This document shows, one piece after another, positions 7,437-16,259 of a stretch of DNA of 64,000 bases. The stretch comes from Actinokineospora auranticolor (GTDB lineage Bacteria > Actinomycetota > Actinomycetes > Mycobacteriales > Pseudonocardiaceae), in the NCBI RefSeq assembly GCF_002934265.1, contig NZ_PTIX01000002.1:124001-188000 (forward strand). Reading direction: 5' to 3'. Each line of letters opens with the position of its first letter. The first letter of the stretch is position 1. The translations under genes were made by a program, and so were the position numbers. Below the pieces are notes generated by a model. The model saw nothing but the letters and a program-made list of their open reading frames with translations. It was not told the DNA's origin and made no database searches.

Positions 7437-8420
7437 ATGACCGCTCCTACCGAAGTCGACCTCCTGATAGTCGGCGCGGGCCCGACCGGCCTGTTCGCCG
7501 CCTACTACGCCGGTTTCCGCGACCTGACCACCGCGGTCGTGGACTCCCTGCCCGAGCCCGGTGGTCAGATCACCGCGATGTACCCGGAGAAGCAGATCTA
7601 CGACGTGGCCGGGTTCCCCGCCGTGCGCGGCCGGGACCTGGTCGAGGCCCTGGTGGAGCAGGCGAACCAGTGGAAGCCGACGTACCTGCTGGGCAGGCGC
7701 GCACTGGCGTTGTCCGAAGTGGACGGAAGATTCCTGGTGGAGCTGGACGGTGGCGCCACGGTCAACGCGGGCGCGGTCCTGATCACGGCCGGTATCGGCG
7801 AGTTCACCCCGCGCCCCCTCCCTGCGGGCGACGGTTGGCTCGGCCGCGGCATGGTGCACTTCGTGCCCGCCCTCGACGCGCACCGCGACCAGGACGTGAT
7901 CATCGTCGGCGGCGGCGACTCGGCTTTCGACTGGGCCCTGGCCCTGCACCCGGTTGCAACAAGCGTGACGCTGGTGCACCGCCGCGCGAAGTTCCGCGCC
8001 ATGCCCGCAACGGTGCGTCAGGTAGAGGCGTTGGGCGTCCGGATCATCACCGACGCCGAGGTCACGGCGTTGATAGGTGACGACGAGGGCCTAAGAGAGG
8101 CTCGGATAGCGGTGAAGGGGTCGGAGGAGGAGGTAGTGCTACCGGCGCAGGCCGTGGTGGCCGCCCTCGGCTTCACCGCGGACCTGGGCCCGATCGATTC
8201 GTGGGGTCTGGAGATCGACCACCGCTCGATCTCCGTGGACTCGACCATGCGCACCGCGAGGGACAGGGTCTACGCGGCAGGCGACGTCGCGGCCTACCCG
8301 GGCAAGGTCAAGCTGATCGCGACGGGCTTCGGCGAGGCCGCCACAGCCGTGAACAACATCGCGGTGGCCCTGAACCCGGACGCGCACCTGTTCCCAGGTC
8401 ACTCCAGCGCAGCGGAGTAG
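7437..8420 (+). CDS. Ferredoxin-NADP+ reductase type flavoprotein (thioredoxin-reductase-like fold)
   Basis: This is a 327-residue FAD/NAD(P) protein. The FAD-binding GAGPTG is at residues 13-18, the NADPH-binding [11 protein letters not shown] is in the middle, and a C-terminal [15 protein letters not shown] supplies the second FAD site. The redox CxxC of thioredoxin reductases is absent between the domains, which points to the TrxR-like ferredoxin/flavodoxin-NADP+ reductase family rather than a thioredoxin reductase. ATG 7437 is preferred over GTG 7428 because AGCAGG lies at good distance. Its 3' end overlaps the convergent DUF397 gene by about 22 bp. Confidence 0.85.
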   Translation: MTAPTEVDLLIVGAGPTGLFAAYYAGFRDLTTAVVDSLPEPGGQITAMYPEKQIYDVAGFPAVRGRDLVEALVEQANQWKPTYLLGRRALALSEVDGRFLVELDGGATVNAGAVLITAGIGEFTPRPLPAGDGWLGRGMVHFVPALDAHRDQDVIIVGGGDSAFDWALALHPVATSVTLVHRRAKFRAMPATVRQVEALGVRIITDAEVTALIGDDEGLREARIAVKGSEEEVVLPAQAVVAALGFTADLGPIDSWGLEIDHRSISVDSTMRTARDRVYAAGDVAAYPGKVKLIATGFGEAATAVNNIAVALNPDAHLFPGHSSAAE

Positions 8421-8575
8421 GCGACCAGCGCCCGCAACGCCGACGGCGACAGAGCGAGGGTGGGCCCCGGGATGTTCTTCGAGTCCCGCACCGCCGCGAC
8501 AGCGCCGTTGTAGGCCAACTCGACACAGTTGGCCTGGTCCGTGCTGCGAGTGCTCTTGCGCCAGGTGGGGTGCAC
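8399..8575 (-). CDS. DUF397 protein (BldB-like family), copy 2
   Basis: This 58-residue protein uses a GTG start (TGAGG just upstream). It reads HPTWRKSTRSTDQANCVELA, then VAAVRDSKN and a tail ending in [14 protein letters not shown]...NCVE and VRDSK are the hallmarks of DUF397 proteins, which in Streptomyces include BldB and the partners of WhiJ-type regulators. It is closely similar to the DUF397 gene just upstream, so the pair arose by tandem duplication. The 3' end overlaps the end of the convergent flavoprotein gene. Confidence 0.75.
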   Translation of the reverse strand: MHPTWRKSTRSTDQANCVELAYNGAVAAVRDSKNIPGPTLALSPSALRALVAYSAALE

Positions 8576-8630
8576 GAACCTCAGAGTGCCACGGTCGGTG
8601 CTGGCCGAACCAGCACCGACCGGGTGTCAA

Positions 8631-8816
8631 TCAACGGACAGTGGCGACCAGGGACGCCAGCGCTGCCGACGGCAGCACCAACGCAGGACCCGAGGCGTTC
8701 TTCGAGTCGCGAACAGCGGCAACAGCACCGGTGTGGGCCAGCTCGACACAGTTGGCGACGTTGCTGCTGCGGCTGCTCTTGCGCCAACGGGCGGTCTTGA
8801 GGTCCATCGCGGACAT
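8631..8816 (-). CDS. DUF397 protein (BldB-like family), copy 1
   Basis: MSAMDLKTARWRKSSRSSNV, then ANCVELAHTGAVAAVRDSKN, is a textbook DUF397 sequence of about 61 residues. The start at 8816 follows GAAGAGG; an upstream ATG at 8837 would overlap the stop of the regulator gene (ATGA) and would give a coupled, 7-residue-longer form. DUF397 proteins act together with the DUF5753 helix-turn-helix regulator encoded directly upstream, as in the WhiJ/BldB systems; the exact target here is unknown. Confidence 0.85.
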   Translation of the reverse strand: MSAMDLKTARWRKSSRSSNVANCVELAHTGAVAAVRDSKNASGPALVLPSAALASLVATVR

Positions 8817-8833
8817 GGTGCGTTCCTCTTCCC

Positions 8834-9685
8834 TCATGTGCTCATCTCAGCCACGATGGCGGAGAGTCGTTCAGCTGTTGCATCAGGCGCAAGAGCCACG
8901 TTCAGAATATTGCGGAGCGCCAATCGGTAGCCAGCAAGATCAGCTTCCTCCTCCTGGAACAGGGCCGTCTCCTGGTTCTCAGCAAAGACGAGGGCAGGCT
9001 CATCGCCGAACTCCAAGACCATGAAGCCGCCTCGCAGCCCGGCGTTCGCCCCAGCGGAGATCGGGACTAGCCGGACGCTGACGCTAGGCCGCTCGTTCAT
9101 CTCCTGGAGCCACCGCAACTGGCGCGCCATCACTCCTGGACCGCCCACAGGCAGTCGAACCGCAGCCTCATGCATGATCGCAAGGTAGTTCGGCGCGCTG
9201 GACCGGGTGAGGATTGCCTGACGAGCCATGCGCGAGGCCACCAGGTTGTCGACCTCCGCCGCCGACAATGTCGACTCCAGGGCTTGCAAGATTGCCGATG
9301 CGTACTCAGCCGTCTGTAGCAGCCCCGGGATGAGCAGGGACTCGTAGTTCTGGATCCGCAGAGCCTTCGCCTCGAAGTCGATGAGGGCTCGCCATAGGGT
9401 CGGAAGCCCGGGTTGTCGTTCCCACCAGCCCTTCTCATCTCCGCGCCGTAGCAGGTCCATCAGCTCTGCCCTGCGGTTCCCGTGGACCTGGTAGAAGCCG
9501 AGCAAGGTCAGAACATCGTCCGCCTGTAGCCCGCTTCTCCCGGTCTCGATCCGACTGACCTTGCTGGTCGACATCCCCAGCTTGTCACCCACCTCCGCGC
9601 AGGTCAGGCCCTGCGCCTCCCGCAACTTTCGCAGTTCCGCAGCGACAGTCCTCGACCGCACCGACGTGTGAGAGTTTCCCGGCAT
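8834..9685 (-). CDS. XRE-family helix-turn-helix regulator with DUF5753 domain
   Basis: This 283-residue protein starts at MPGNSHTSVRS. Residues about 12-70 are a helix-turn-helix (LRKLREAQGLTCAEVGDKLG, then MSTSKVSRIETGRSG). The rest matches the DUF5753 ligand/partner domain, with YESLLIPGLLQTAEYA and a C-terminal FAENQETALFQEEEAD region. Such WhiJ-like regulators occur in many copies in actinomycetes, paired with DUF397 genes as here, and modulate development or antibiotic production. It is divergent from the small gene at 9808; the 122-bp gap is comparatively AT-rich and should hold both promoters. Confidence 0.88.
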   Translation of the reverse strand: MPGNSHTSVRSRTVAAELRKLREAQGLTCAEVGDKLGMSTSKVSRIETGRSGLQADDVLTLLGFYQVHGNRRAELMDLLRRGDEKGWWERQPGLPTLWRALIDFEAKALRIQNYESLLIPGLLQTAEYASAILQALESTLSAAEVDNLVASRMARQAILTRSSAPNYLAIMHEAAVRLPVGGPGVMARQLRWLQEMNERPSVSVRLVPISAGANAGLRGGFMVLEFGDEPALVFAENQETALFQEEEADLAGYRLALRNILNVALAPDATAERLSAIVAEMST

Positions 9686-9807
9686 GGCCGCATACTTTCG
9701 AACACACACCCATCGCGCAATCACACGATCGGGCTATACCGTGCACCGGTTGCAACAAGTCACTCTTCTGCCACAACAGTCCACTCCCAACATTACCAGG
9801 AGGCCCC

Positions 9808-10077
9808 GTGACCATTATGGACGACACCGACGAGGATGCCGCCCGCGTCGCCGAGATCCACCAGAAAATCATGGACCGGCTCCCCGTCAGCCGAACCTGG
9901 GCGGTCCCCGCCGACGAGCACGGCGGGGCGGCCATCATGACGATGCGCATGCCGGACATCACCATCACCGACGCCACCGGCGCCCACATCGTCCTCACCG
10001 CCAAGCAGTGCGCCGTCCTCGGCCGCTACATGTCCAACACCATCGACTGGATGGAGTCCTTCGACGAAACCGCCTAA
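9808..10077 (+). CDS. Hypothetical 89-residue acidic protein
   Basis: A GTG start with AGGAGG five bases upstream gives an acidic N-terminus (DDTDEDAARVAEIHQKI) followed by predicted beta-rich sequence (IMTMRMPDITITDATGAHIV) and a helical end. It has no signal peptide or membrane helix and no family was recognised. It is divergent from the DUF5753 regulator, a position often taken by a small partner or target gene of such regulators, so co-regulation is a reasonable guess. Confidence 0.65.
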   Translation: MTIMDDTDEDAARVAEIHQKIMDRLPVSRTWAVPADEHGGAAIMTMRMPDITITDATGAHIVLTAKQCAVLGRYMSNTIDWMESFDETA

Positions 10078-10115
10078 TCAACGCTCTCTTACGCATTTAC
10101 CGCGCGGGTGCCCTC

Positions 10116-11135
10116 TTAGCTCGTCTCGACTTCCATGCATTCACCGGCCATCCGGTTGGGCACCCGCGCGTCCCTCGTTGCAACTGAGGCAACAAACCGC
10201 CTACTTCGCGCCTTCGGTGTCAGCAGACCGATCACGCACCCAAGTCCCACTACGAACACCCCGGCCACCCCCACCCAGGTCAACACCTGCGCCCCCACCG
10301 CCACCGAGACCACCAGCCCCGCTGCGGGCATCACCCCGATCAGCACCCCCGCGCGGTCCGCCCCCAACACCGAGACCGCCTGGTACCAGATCGCGAACGC
10401 CACCACCGTCATCACCGCGACGACCAGCAGCGCCACCCCCTCACCCCCGGTCGGCGCCCGCCACGGCTCGAACACCGCCGACAACGCCGCCCCTCCCACG
10501 GCCGCGACGACGTGCGTCCACAACGCGACCGACATCGCCCCCAGTCGCCCCACCACGCCGACGGCGAACAGCGTGAAACCGGCCTCGCACAACATCGTCA
10601 GCACGGACAGCACCAACCCCGGCCCGGTCCAACTACCGCCCCCGGACAGCACCACCACCCCGGACACCACTACGGCCGCCCCAACCAAGGTGCGCGCGGT
10701 GGGCCTCTTACCGACCATCAGCGGTGCAACCGCTGCAAGCACCAACGGGCTCCCACCGAGCACCGCCGCCACCAGCCCCGGCTCCGCGAACCCCTGCGCG
10801 GTGATCATGCACGCGTTGAACCCGAGCATCCCCACTACGACCACAGCCACCAGCGCGGGCACGTCCCGCTGCCGAGGCCGCTCGATCCGCGTCCCCCGCC
10901 AGCGCATGAACAACACCAGCAGCACGGCCCCCAGGCCGTAGCGGATGGACTGCCCCAGGAGCAGCGGGAGGCCGGCGAGCATCCCGGAGATCGGCACCGA
11001 CCCGCCGACCATGGCGGCGGCGAGCAGGCCGCCGCCGATGGCCAGGCGGTTCGGGCGGGTGTGGTGTGGACGGGTTTGTGGTTCAGCGGTCACCCCGTCA
11101 CTTTCACCCGCAAGTGGACCGGGCAACAGCTCCAC
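10116..11135 (-). CDS. EamA/DMT-superfamily membrane transporter
   Basis: This is an up to 339-residue protein with about ten hydrophobic segments in two homologous halves, as in EamA (RhaT/YdcZ-like) metabolite exporters. Helices include LAIGGGLLAAAMVGGSVPI near the start and VLIGVMPAAGLVVSVAVGA near the end. The substrate cannot be told from sequence. The start may be GTG 11135 or the downstream GTG at about 11096, which lies nearer the first helix. The tail ends 38 bp from the convergent 9808 gene. Confidence 0.85.
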   Translation of the reverse strand: MELLPGPLAGESDGVTAEPQTRPHHTRPNRLAIGGGLLAAAMVGGSVPISGMLAGLPLLLGQSIRYGLGAVLLVLFMRWRGTRIERPRQRDVPALVAVVVVGMLGFNACMITAQGFAEPGLVAAVLGGSPLVLAAVAPLMVGKRPTARTLVGAAVVVSGVVVLSGGGSWTGPGLVLSVLTMLCEAGFTLFAVGVVGRLGAMSVALWTHVVAAVGGAALSAVFEPWRAPTGGEGVALLVVAVMTVVAFAIWYQAVSVLGADRAGVLIGVMPAAGLVVSVAVGAQVLTWVGVAGVFVVGLGCVIGLLTPKARSRRFVASVATRDARVPNRMAGECMEVETS

Positions 11136-11160
11136 TTAGGTGGCTCAAGACTGGTCCACT

Positions 11161-12150
11161 TCACCACCACTTCCCCGCGGTCTTCGCGTCGGTGACCACG
11201 CCATCAACCCTGGTCTGCGCGTCGTGCACCACCCCGGTGAGATCGGCACCGGACAGGTCGGCACCGAGCAGGTCCGCGCCGGACAGGTCGGCACCGGACA
11301 GATCAGCGCCTGCCAGGTTCGCGCGTTGGAGGTTCGCCGAGTCCAAGCCCGCGCCGGTCAGCTTCGCGCCTGCCAGGTTCGCCTCGCCGAGATCAGCGGC
11401 GAAAAGCACGGCCTGGTCCAGACCGGCGTCCAGCAGCCGGGCCTTGGTCAACCAGGTGCCCGCCAGGATCGCGTGGCGGAGATCGGTCCGCTCCAGGTCG
11501 GCGTTGGTCAGGCTGGTGCCCAGCAACCGCGCGCCGGACAGCCGCGCGCCTTCGAGATCGACGCCGCTCATCCCCAGCGTCGCCATGCCACCGGCCTGGT
11601 ACGTGATCATGGGCGTGGCCGCGTCGAGGCAGGCGGTGGAGAGGTCGACCACGGCACCACCGTCTTGCGCCGTATCGCGCGAAGCGATCACCCGGAGTGC
11701 CGCCTCGACATCCGGTGGAACTGCGCGATCAGGGCAGGCGGGCCTGTGCCGGCTGTCTTGTGGAACACGTGCCGTAGTGGTGCGGATGAAGGCGCTGAGT
11801 ACTTGGACCACGGTGGGCTGGTCGCGGGGCGAGTCGACGGCGAGGCGTTCCAGGGCGTAGATGCCGCCGAGTCGTACCTGGAGGCGGTCCGCACCCTGTT
11901 GCCCGAGCTGCTCGACCGCCTTCGTGTACTGGCCTTCCCGGGTCGCGTCCAATGACAGGTTCGTGAAGATCAGCGCGCCGATCGCCGTTATCGCCGTGAC
12001 CGCCTGAATGACCGCCCCGGACACCGCCCCGGCCCGGGCGGTTCGCTGCGCCTTCGCGGGCAGGCGCCGAGTACCTGCGGGAACGCGGAGACGAGCGCCC
12101 CGGACGGGGGTTCCCGACGGCGGGACCGATGGGCGCAGCGGTGACTTCAT
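11161..12150 (-). CDS. Membrane-anchored pentapeptide-repeat protein
   Basis: This 329-residue protein (start MKSPLRPSVPPSG) has a basic N-terminus, one hydrophobic segment around residues 38-60 (GAVIQAVTAITAIGALIFTN), then an amphipathic region (EGQYTKAVEQLGQQ, VRLGGIYALERLA) common in actinobacterial membrane pentapeptide proteins. The C-terminal third is a run of A(D/N)Lxx repeats (LAGADLSGADLSGADLLGAD) forming a right-handed beta-helix. The function is unknown; such proteins often act as scaffolds. The gene is divergent from the MocR regulator, with 52 bp between the starts. Confidence 0.85.
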   Translation of the reverse strand: MKSPLRPSVPPSGTPVRGARLRVPAGTRRLPAKAQRTARAGAVSGAVIQAVTAITAIGALIFTNLSLDATREGQYTKAVEQLGQQGADRLQVRLGGIYALERLAVDSPRDQPTVVQVLSAFIRTTTARVPQDSRHRPACPDRAVPPDVEAALRVIASRDTAQDGGAVVDLSTACLDAATPMITYQAGGMATLGMSGVDLEGARLSGARLLGTSLTNADLERTDLRHAILAGTWLTKARLLDAGLDQAVLFAADLGEANLAGAKLTGAGLDSANLQRANLAGADLSGADLSGADLLGADLSGADLTGVVHDAQTRVDGVVTDAKTAGKWW

Positions 12151-12202
12151 ACCCTTGTGATCGCGCACCGGGCCCGAGCGCGACGGACCGTAGGCTGGCG
12201 GT

Positions 12203-13594
12203 ATGCCCGGCTGGTCGACTTTCCGCGAACTGCTGGTCCCCGACCTCGCCGAGACCGGCCACGGCAGGCGCGGACGGACGCTGGAGGCCGCGGTCCGGGC
12301 GGCGATCCGGGACGGCCGACTCCCCCAGGGCACCCGGCTGCCCTCCACACGCGACTTGGCCGGTCAGCTCGGCCTGTCCCGGGGCACGGTCAGCGCCGCC
12401 TACGCGCAACTGGTCGCCGAGGGCTACCTCAAGGCCAAACACGGCTCCGGCACCACCGTCGCCACTACGCCCGCCGGATCCGAAGTAGCCGCACCTCCTC
12501 CGACCGAGCCGCGTCCCCGGTGGCGCTACGACCTCCGCCCCGGCGTACCGGCGTTGAGCGCCTTCCCCCGCGCGGAATGGCAGTCCGCGTCCAAGGCCGG
12601 TCTGGCGACGCTGACCGACGACGACCTCGGCTACCCGGACCCGGCGGGCCTACCCGCGTTGCGGACGGAGCTGGCGGCGTACCTCGGCCGTGTGCGCGCG
12701 GTCGAGGCGGCCGATGTCGTGATCACGCACGGGGTCGCGGAGAGCCAGTCACTGATCGCCCGCGTACTCAAAGCCGCCGGTCACCACTCGATCGCGGTCG
12801 AGGACCCCACCCACCCGGGGTCATCCGAAGCCCTCCAGGCCCACGGTCTGCGACCGGTGCCGATCCCGGTGGATGAAGACGGCATGCGCGTCGACCTCTT
12901 GCCGCGCAGCGGTTGCCGGGCCGTCTTGGTCACCTCGGCGCACCAGTTCCCGTTGGGGGTCGTACTGAGTCCGCAGCGTCGTAGGGCGTTGGTGGCGTGG
13001 GCACGTGAACGTGACGGTTACGTCTTGGAGGACGACTACGACGCCGAACACCGCTACGACCGTCCAGCGGTCGGTACGACGCAGGTGCTCGACCGCGACC
13101 GTGTCGTCTACCTGGGCAGCGTGAGCAAAGTGCTCGCTCCCGCTATCCGGTTGGGGTGGATGGTCGTTCCGGCCGCTTTGCGTAAGAGGGTCGTTGACCA
13201 CAAACGCCTGTCCGACCTCGGGTGCTCTCCCCTGCCGCAGGCCGCCTTCGCGCACATGCTGAGATCCGGCGGGTACGACCGGCATTTAAGACGCAGCCGA
13301 CAGCTCTACCGACGCCGTCGAGACGCTCTTCTGGAAGCTGTCGAATCCGCCCTACCGACGTGGCGACCGCACGGTGTCGCCGCAGGACTGCACCTTGTGT
13401 TGCGCCTGCCGGACGGCACGGATGACGCGGCGTTGCAAGAGGCGTTGTCGCGGCGGGGTATCAACGCACCCGCGCTGTCGGGGTACGCGCTGTCCACCAG
13501 TCCCTTCCCCGGTCTGGTGGTCGGCTACGCCGCCCTGTCGGTCGATCGGCTGCGCGCCGCGGTGGCGGAGATCGCCGAGGTCAGCGCGACCTGA
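12203..13594 (+). CDS. MocR-family transcriptional regulator (GntR HTH fused to aminotransferase-like domain)
   Basis: This 463-residue protein has an N-terminal GntR winged helix (residues about 25-95: LPQGTRLPSTRDLAGQLGLS, RGTVSAAYAQL) and a fold-type I aminotransferase-like domain. The PLP lysine motif GSVSKVLAPAIRLGW has its Lys near residue 309. MocR proteins, such as PdxR and GabR, use PLP to sense vitamin B6 or amino compounds. A DMT exporter and a pentapeptide protein are encoded on the opposite strand upstream; they could be targets, but nothing proves it. The 3' end overlaps a convergent small lipoprotein gene by 14 bp. Confidence 0.88.
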   Translation: MPGWSTFRELLVPDLAETGHGRRGRTLEAAVRAAIRDGRLPQGTRLPSTRDLAGQLGLSRGTVSAAYAQLVAEGYLKAKHGSGTTVATTPAGSEVAAPPPTEPRPRWRYDLRPGVPALSAFPRAEWQSASKAGLATLTDDDLGYPDPAGLPALRTELAAYLGRVRAVEAADVVITHGVAESQSLIARVLKAAGHHSIAVEDPTHPGSSEALQAHGLRPVPIPVDEDGMRVDLLPRSGCRAVLVTSAHQFPLGVVLSPQRRRALVAWARERDGYVLEDDYDAEHRYDRPAVGTTQVLDRDRVVYLGSVSKVLAPAIRLGWMVVPAALRKRVVDHKRLSDLGCSPLPQAAFAHMLRSGGYDRHLRRSRQLYRRRRDALLEAVESALPTWRPHGVAAGLHLVLRLPDGTDDAALQEALSRRGINAPALSGYALSTSPFPGLVVGYAALSVDRLRAAVAEIAEVSAT

Positions 13595-13769
13595 CCGTCC
13601 ACACCGAACCGCCCGCCTCGGTCCAGCTCTGCACGGGCGGGTCCACCGGTATGGCCACACGGGCCGGTCGGGGCAGCTCGTGCTCGGCGGCGGGTGTCGG
13701 TGTGCGCTCGGCACAGCCCGACAACGCCAAAGCCGCCGTGCCGACCACGACGGCGAGGAGAAGACGCAT
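13581..13769 (-). CDS. Small predicted lipoprotein
   Basis: This 62-residue protein has a clear signal peptide and lipobox (MRLLLAVVVGTAALALSGCA; LSGC), then a short Pro-rich mature part (TPTPAAEHELPRPARVAIPV). No domain was recognised. It overlaps the convergent MocR gene at its 3' end by 14 bp. Confidence 0.6.
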   Translation of the reverse strand: MRLLLAVVVGTAALALSGCAERTPTPAAEHELPRPARVAIPVDPPVQSWTEAGGSVWTVRSR

Positions 13770-13895
13770 TTCTGGGCTCCACTGGGTGCGCGAGGGGCTC
13801 ACAGATCAAGACGGCTGAGCGGGCCCGGGGTTGCGAACGAGCTCCGCCGGGTTCGCGCGATGGTGGATGTCGGTGGTCGCGGGCACGATGAGGGC

Positions 13896-15407
13896 GTGCT
13901 GAGCTTCGGGGACGTGGTCGCGGTCTCGACGGAGGTCGGGTCCACCCGGTCCCGGCTGGCGAAGGTCGACGCCCTGGCCGACCTGCTGCGGCGGGCGGCG
14001 GAGGACGAGGTGGCGCCGGTCGTGGCGTACCTGTCGGGCGCGCCCCGCCAGGGCCGCATCGGCGCGGGCTGGCGCACGGTGCTGGCCGTCGACGAGGAGC
14101 CCGCGGCGGTGGCGGGGCTGTCGGTGGCCGCGGTGGACGGCGTGCTGGCCGAGATCGCGGAGACCAGCGGCAAGGGCTCGGCGGCCCGCCGCACCGCGCT
14201 GCTGACCGAGCTGTTCGCCGCCGCCACCGCCGTCGAACAGCGGTTCCTGCGCGCGCTGCTGACGGGCGAACTGCGCCAAGGCGCCCTCGAAGGAGTGATG
14301 CTCGACGCGATCGCCCGCGCCGCCGACGTCCCGGGCGCGGCCGTGCGGCGGGCTTTCATGCTTTCGGGCCGCCTCCCAGCCACCGCGTCGGCGGCGTTGA
14401 CCGGTGGTGTGCAGGCACTGGCGGCGTTCCGGATCGAACTGCACCGCCCGGTCCGACCGATGCTGGCGTCGCCGGGGTCGTCGTTCGAGGAGGCGGTGGC
14501 GGAGCTGGAGCCCTGCCGGGTGGAGTACAAAATGGATGGAGCCCGAATCCAGGTACACAAAGACGCCGAGCGCGTGAGCGTTTACACCCGCACCCTGCGA
14601 GAAATAACATCTTCCGTTCCCGAATTGGTGGAATTGGTTCGGGGATTCACCTGCGAATCGGTTGTACTGGACGGCGAAACCCTGGCCCTGAACGATGATG
14701 GGCGTCCACGACCTTTTCAGGAGACGATGAGCCGGTTCGGCAGCACGGTCGAGGAACAGGTCAAGGCACTGCTGTTGAGACCCTATTTCTTCGACTGCCT
14801 CCACCTGGACGGCGAGGACCTGATCGACCGCCCACTGCGGGCGCGCGTGGCGGCGTTGGTCGAGGTCGTGGGCACGCACGTGATCCCGGGGACGACGGAG
14901 GGGACGTCGGACTTCCTGGAGGCGGCGCTGTCGTCGGGCCACGAGGGCGTGATGGTCAAGGACCTGGACTCGACCTACCAGGCGGGGCGTCGAGGAAAGG
15001 CTTGGCAGAAAATCAAGCCCGTGCACACGCTGGATCTGGTCGTCTTGGCCGCAGAATGGGGGCACGGTCGCCGGACGGGGTATCTGTCGAATCTGCACCT
15101 GGGGGCCCGCGATCCCGATGGCGGATACGTCATGGTGGGCAAGACGTTCAAGGGCCTGACCGACGACCTGCTGAAATGGCAAACCCAGGAATTCCCCACC
15201 CACGAATCCGCGCGTGATGAGTGGGCGGTGTACCTGCACCCGGCCTTGGTGGTCGAGATCGCCCTGGACGGCGTGCAGGTCAGCACCCGCTACCCCGGCG
15301 GCGTCGCCCTGCGGTTCGCGAGGGTGGTCCGCTACCGACCGGACAAGGAACCGGCCGACGCCGACACGATCACCACCGTCCGAACCCTGCTCCCCGGCGG
15401 CGAGTAG
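13896..15407 (+). CDS. ligB: ATP-dependent DNA ligase, LigB type
   Basis: This 503-residue enzyme has an N-terminal DNA-binding domain (residues 1-200: LSFGDVVAVSTEVGSTRSRL, GELRQGALEGVMLDAIA), a nucleotidyltransferase core with the AMP-accepting lysine in EYKMDGARIQVHK (about Lys212), and an OB-fold end (VMVGKTFKGLTDDLLKWQT, RYPGGVALRFARVVRYR). It closely follows mycobacterial LigB, which seals nicks with ATP, alongside the essential NAD-dependent LigA. GTG 13896 is chosen because family members start just before the LSxxDVVAVS motif; ATG 13860 is an alternative. Conserved Pro-rich eukaryote-like extensions are absent. Confidence 0.93.
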   Translation: MLSFGDVVAVSTEVGSTRSRLAKVDALADLLRRAAEDEVAPVVAYLSGAPRQGRIGAGWRTVLAVDEEPAAVAGLSVAAVDGVLAEIAETSGKGSAARRTALLTELFAAATAVEQRFLRALLTGELRQGALEGVMLDAIARAADVPGAAVRRAFMLSGRLPATASAALTGGVQALAAFRIELHRPVRPMLASPGSSFEEAVAELEPCRVEYKMDGARIQVHKDAERVSVYTRTLREITSSVPELVELVRGFTCESVVLDGETLALNDDGRPRPFQETMSRFGSTVEEQVKALLLRPYFFDCLHLDGEDLIDRPLRARVAALVEVVGTHVIPGTTEGTSDFLEAALSSGHEGVMVKDLDSTYQAGRRGKAWQKIKPVHTLDLVVLAAEWGHGRRTGYLSNLHLGARDPDGGYVMVGKTFKGLTDDLLKWQTQEFPTHESARDEWAVYLHPALVVEIALDGVQVSTRYPGGVALRFARVVRYRPDKEPADADTITTVRTLLPGGE

Positions 15408-15514
15408 AGCACCGCAGCATGGTCAACATGCACCCCGGCTGCCTGCGGGTCTCATGCAGGGTCCCGCCAGCGGTCTCCCCGCGCCTTGAGCGGCACGCCG
15501 GGATGATCTTGGCA

Positions 15515-16003
15515 CGCCTCCGGCCCCCGGTATCCATTCTACCGGCGGGCACCGACAGTTCCGAGCGAAGATGATCAAGCCTGTGGATGACTGTGGACGA
15601 GCGCTGTGGATGGCACCGCGGGAGGCCACAACCTGGCCGATTGTCCACAGGCTTGATCATCTTCGACGGGAAGTGTCGGCCCTCCTCGGTAGAATGGTCA
15701 TCGGGGGCCGGAGGCATCGGTTGATCATCACCGGGTCGCAGCGGCGGCGCGGGCCGGCTGGTCGAAGCGCCTTCGAGTTGTCCACAGGCTTGATCGTCTT
15801 CGCCAGGAACTGTCAGCCCTCCTCGGTAGAATGGTTACCGGGGGCCGGAGGCATCCGTCGATCACCGCTAGACCGCAGCGGCGGGCGGAGGCGGCCGGTC
15901 GATGCGCTGCCGGGCGCGCCTTCAAGCGGTCCACCGGCTTGATCATCTTCGCCGGGAAGTGCCGGTCCCCCTCGATAAGCCTGATACCGGGGGCCGGAGG
16001 CAT
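15515..16003. repeat. Four-copy intergenic repeat with DnaA-box-like ends
   Basis: A unit of about 77 bp occurs four times in the 850-bp gene-free stretch 15408-16259. It begins TTGTCCACAGGCTTGATCAT, runs through CGGTAGAATGG and ends GGGGGCCGGAGGCAT. Three copies are direct (about 15641-15718, 15778-15854 and 15927-16003) at a spacing of about 137-148 bp, and one is inverted (about 15515-15595), giving a long hairpin potential with the second. Copies 2 and 3 start with TTGTCCACA, the actinobacterial DnaA-box consensus; the inverted copy has further near matches (CTGTGGACG, TGTGGATGA). The sequence between units is also partly conserved (CGCAGCGGCGG). The rest of 15408-15514 and 16004-16259 shows nothing recognisable. 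Confidence 0.8.
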
Positions 16004-16259
16004 GCGGCCGCCCCGCGGCACCGTGTCTCGTTGGCCGTTCACCTCGGTGTTCGAGTGAGTGAAGGGCCGTCCGCCCAACCCTCGCCCCACAGCGCTCCAG
16101 GTTCGTCGACTTGCTCCTACAACAGCGTTTCCGACGGTCATTCGCCGGCAACCCAGGCGCTTTGGTGCCATTGGCGGGTTTGTGTCTTTACCGCGCCGAC
16201 CTCGATGGCTACCGTGAACGTTCACATTCTTCACCCGTTCGGGCCGCGTCGGAGGTCTG

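Noticed and set aside
13374-13895. N-terminal extension of the DNA ligase
   Set aside because: The frame is open further upstream, but it overlaps the MocR and lipoprotein genes, and the family start lies at LSFGDVVAVSTEV.
15515-16003. CRISPR array
   Set aside because: The units are about 77 bp, only four in number, one is inverted, and the sequence between them is itself partly repeated. There are no short identical repeats with unique spacers and no cas genes.
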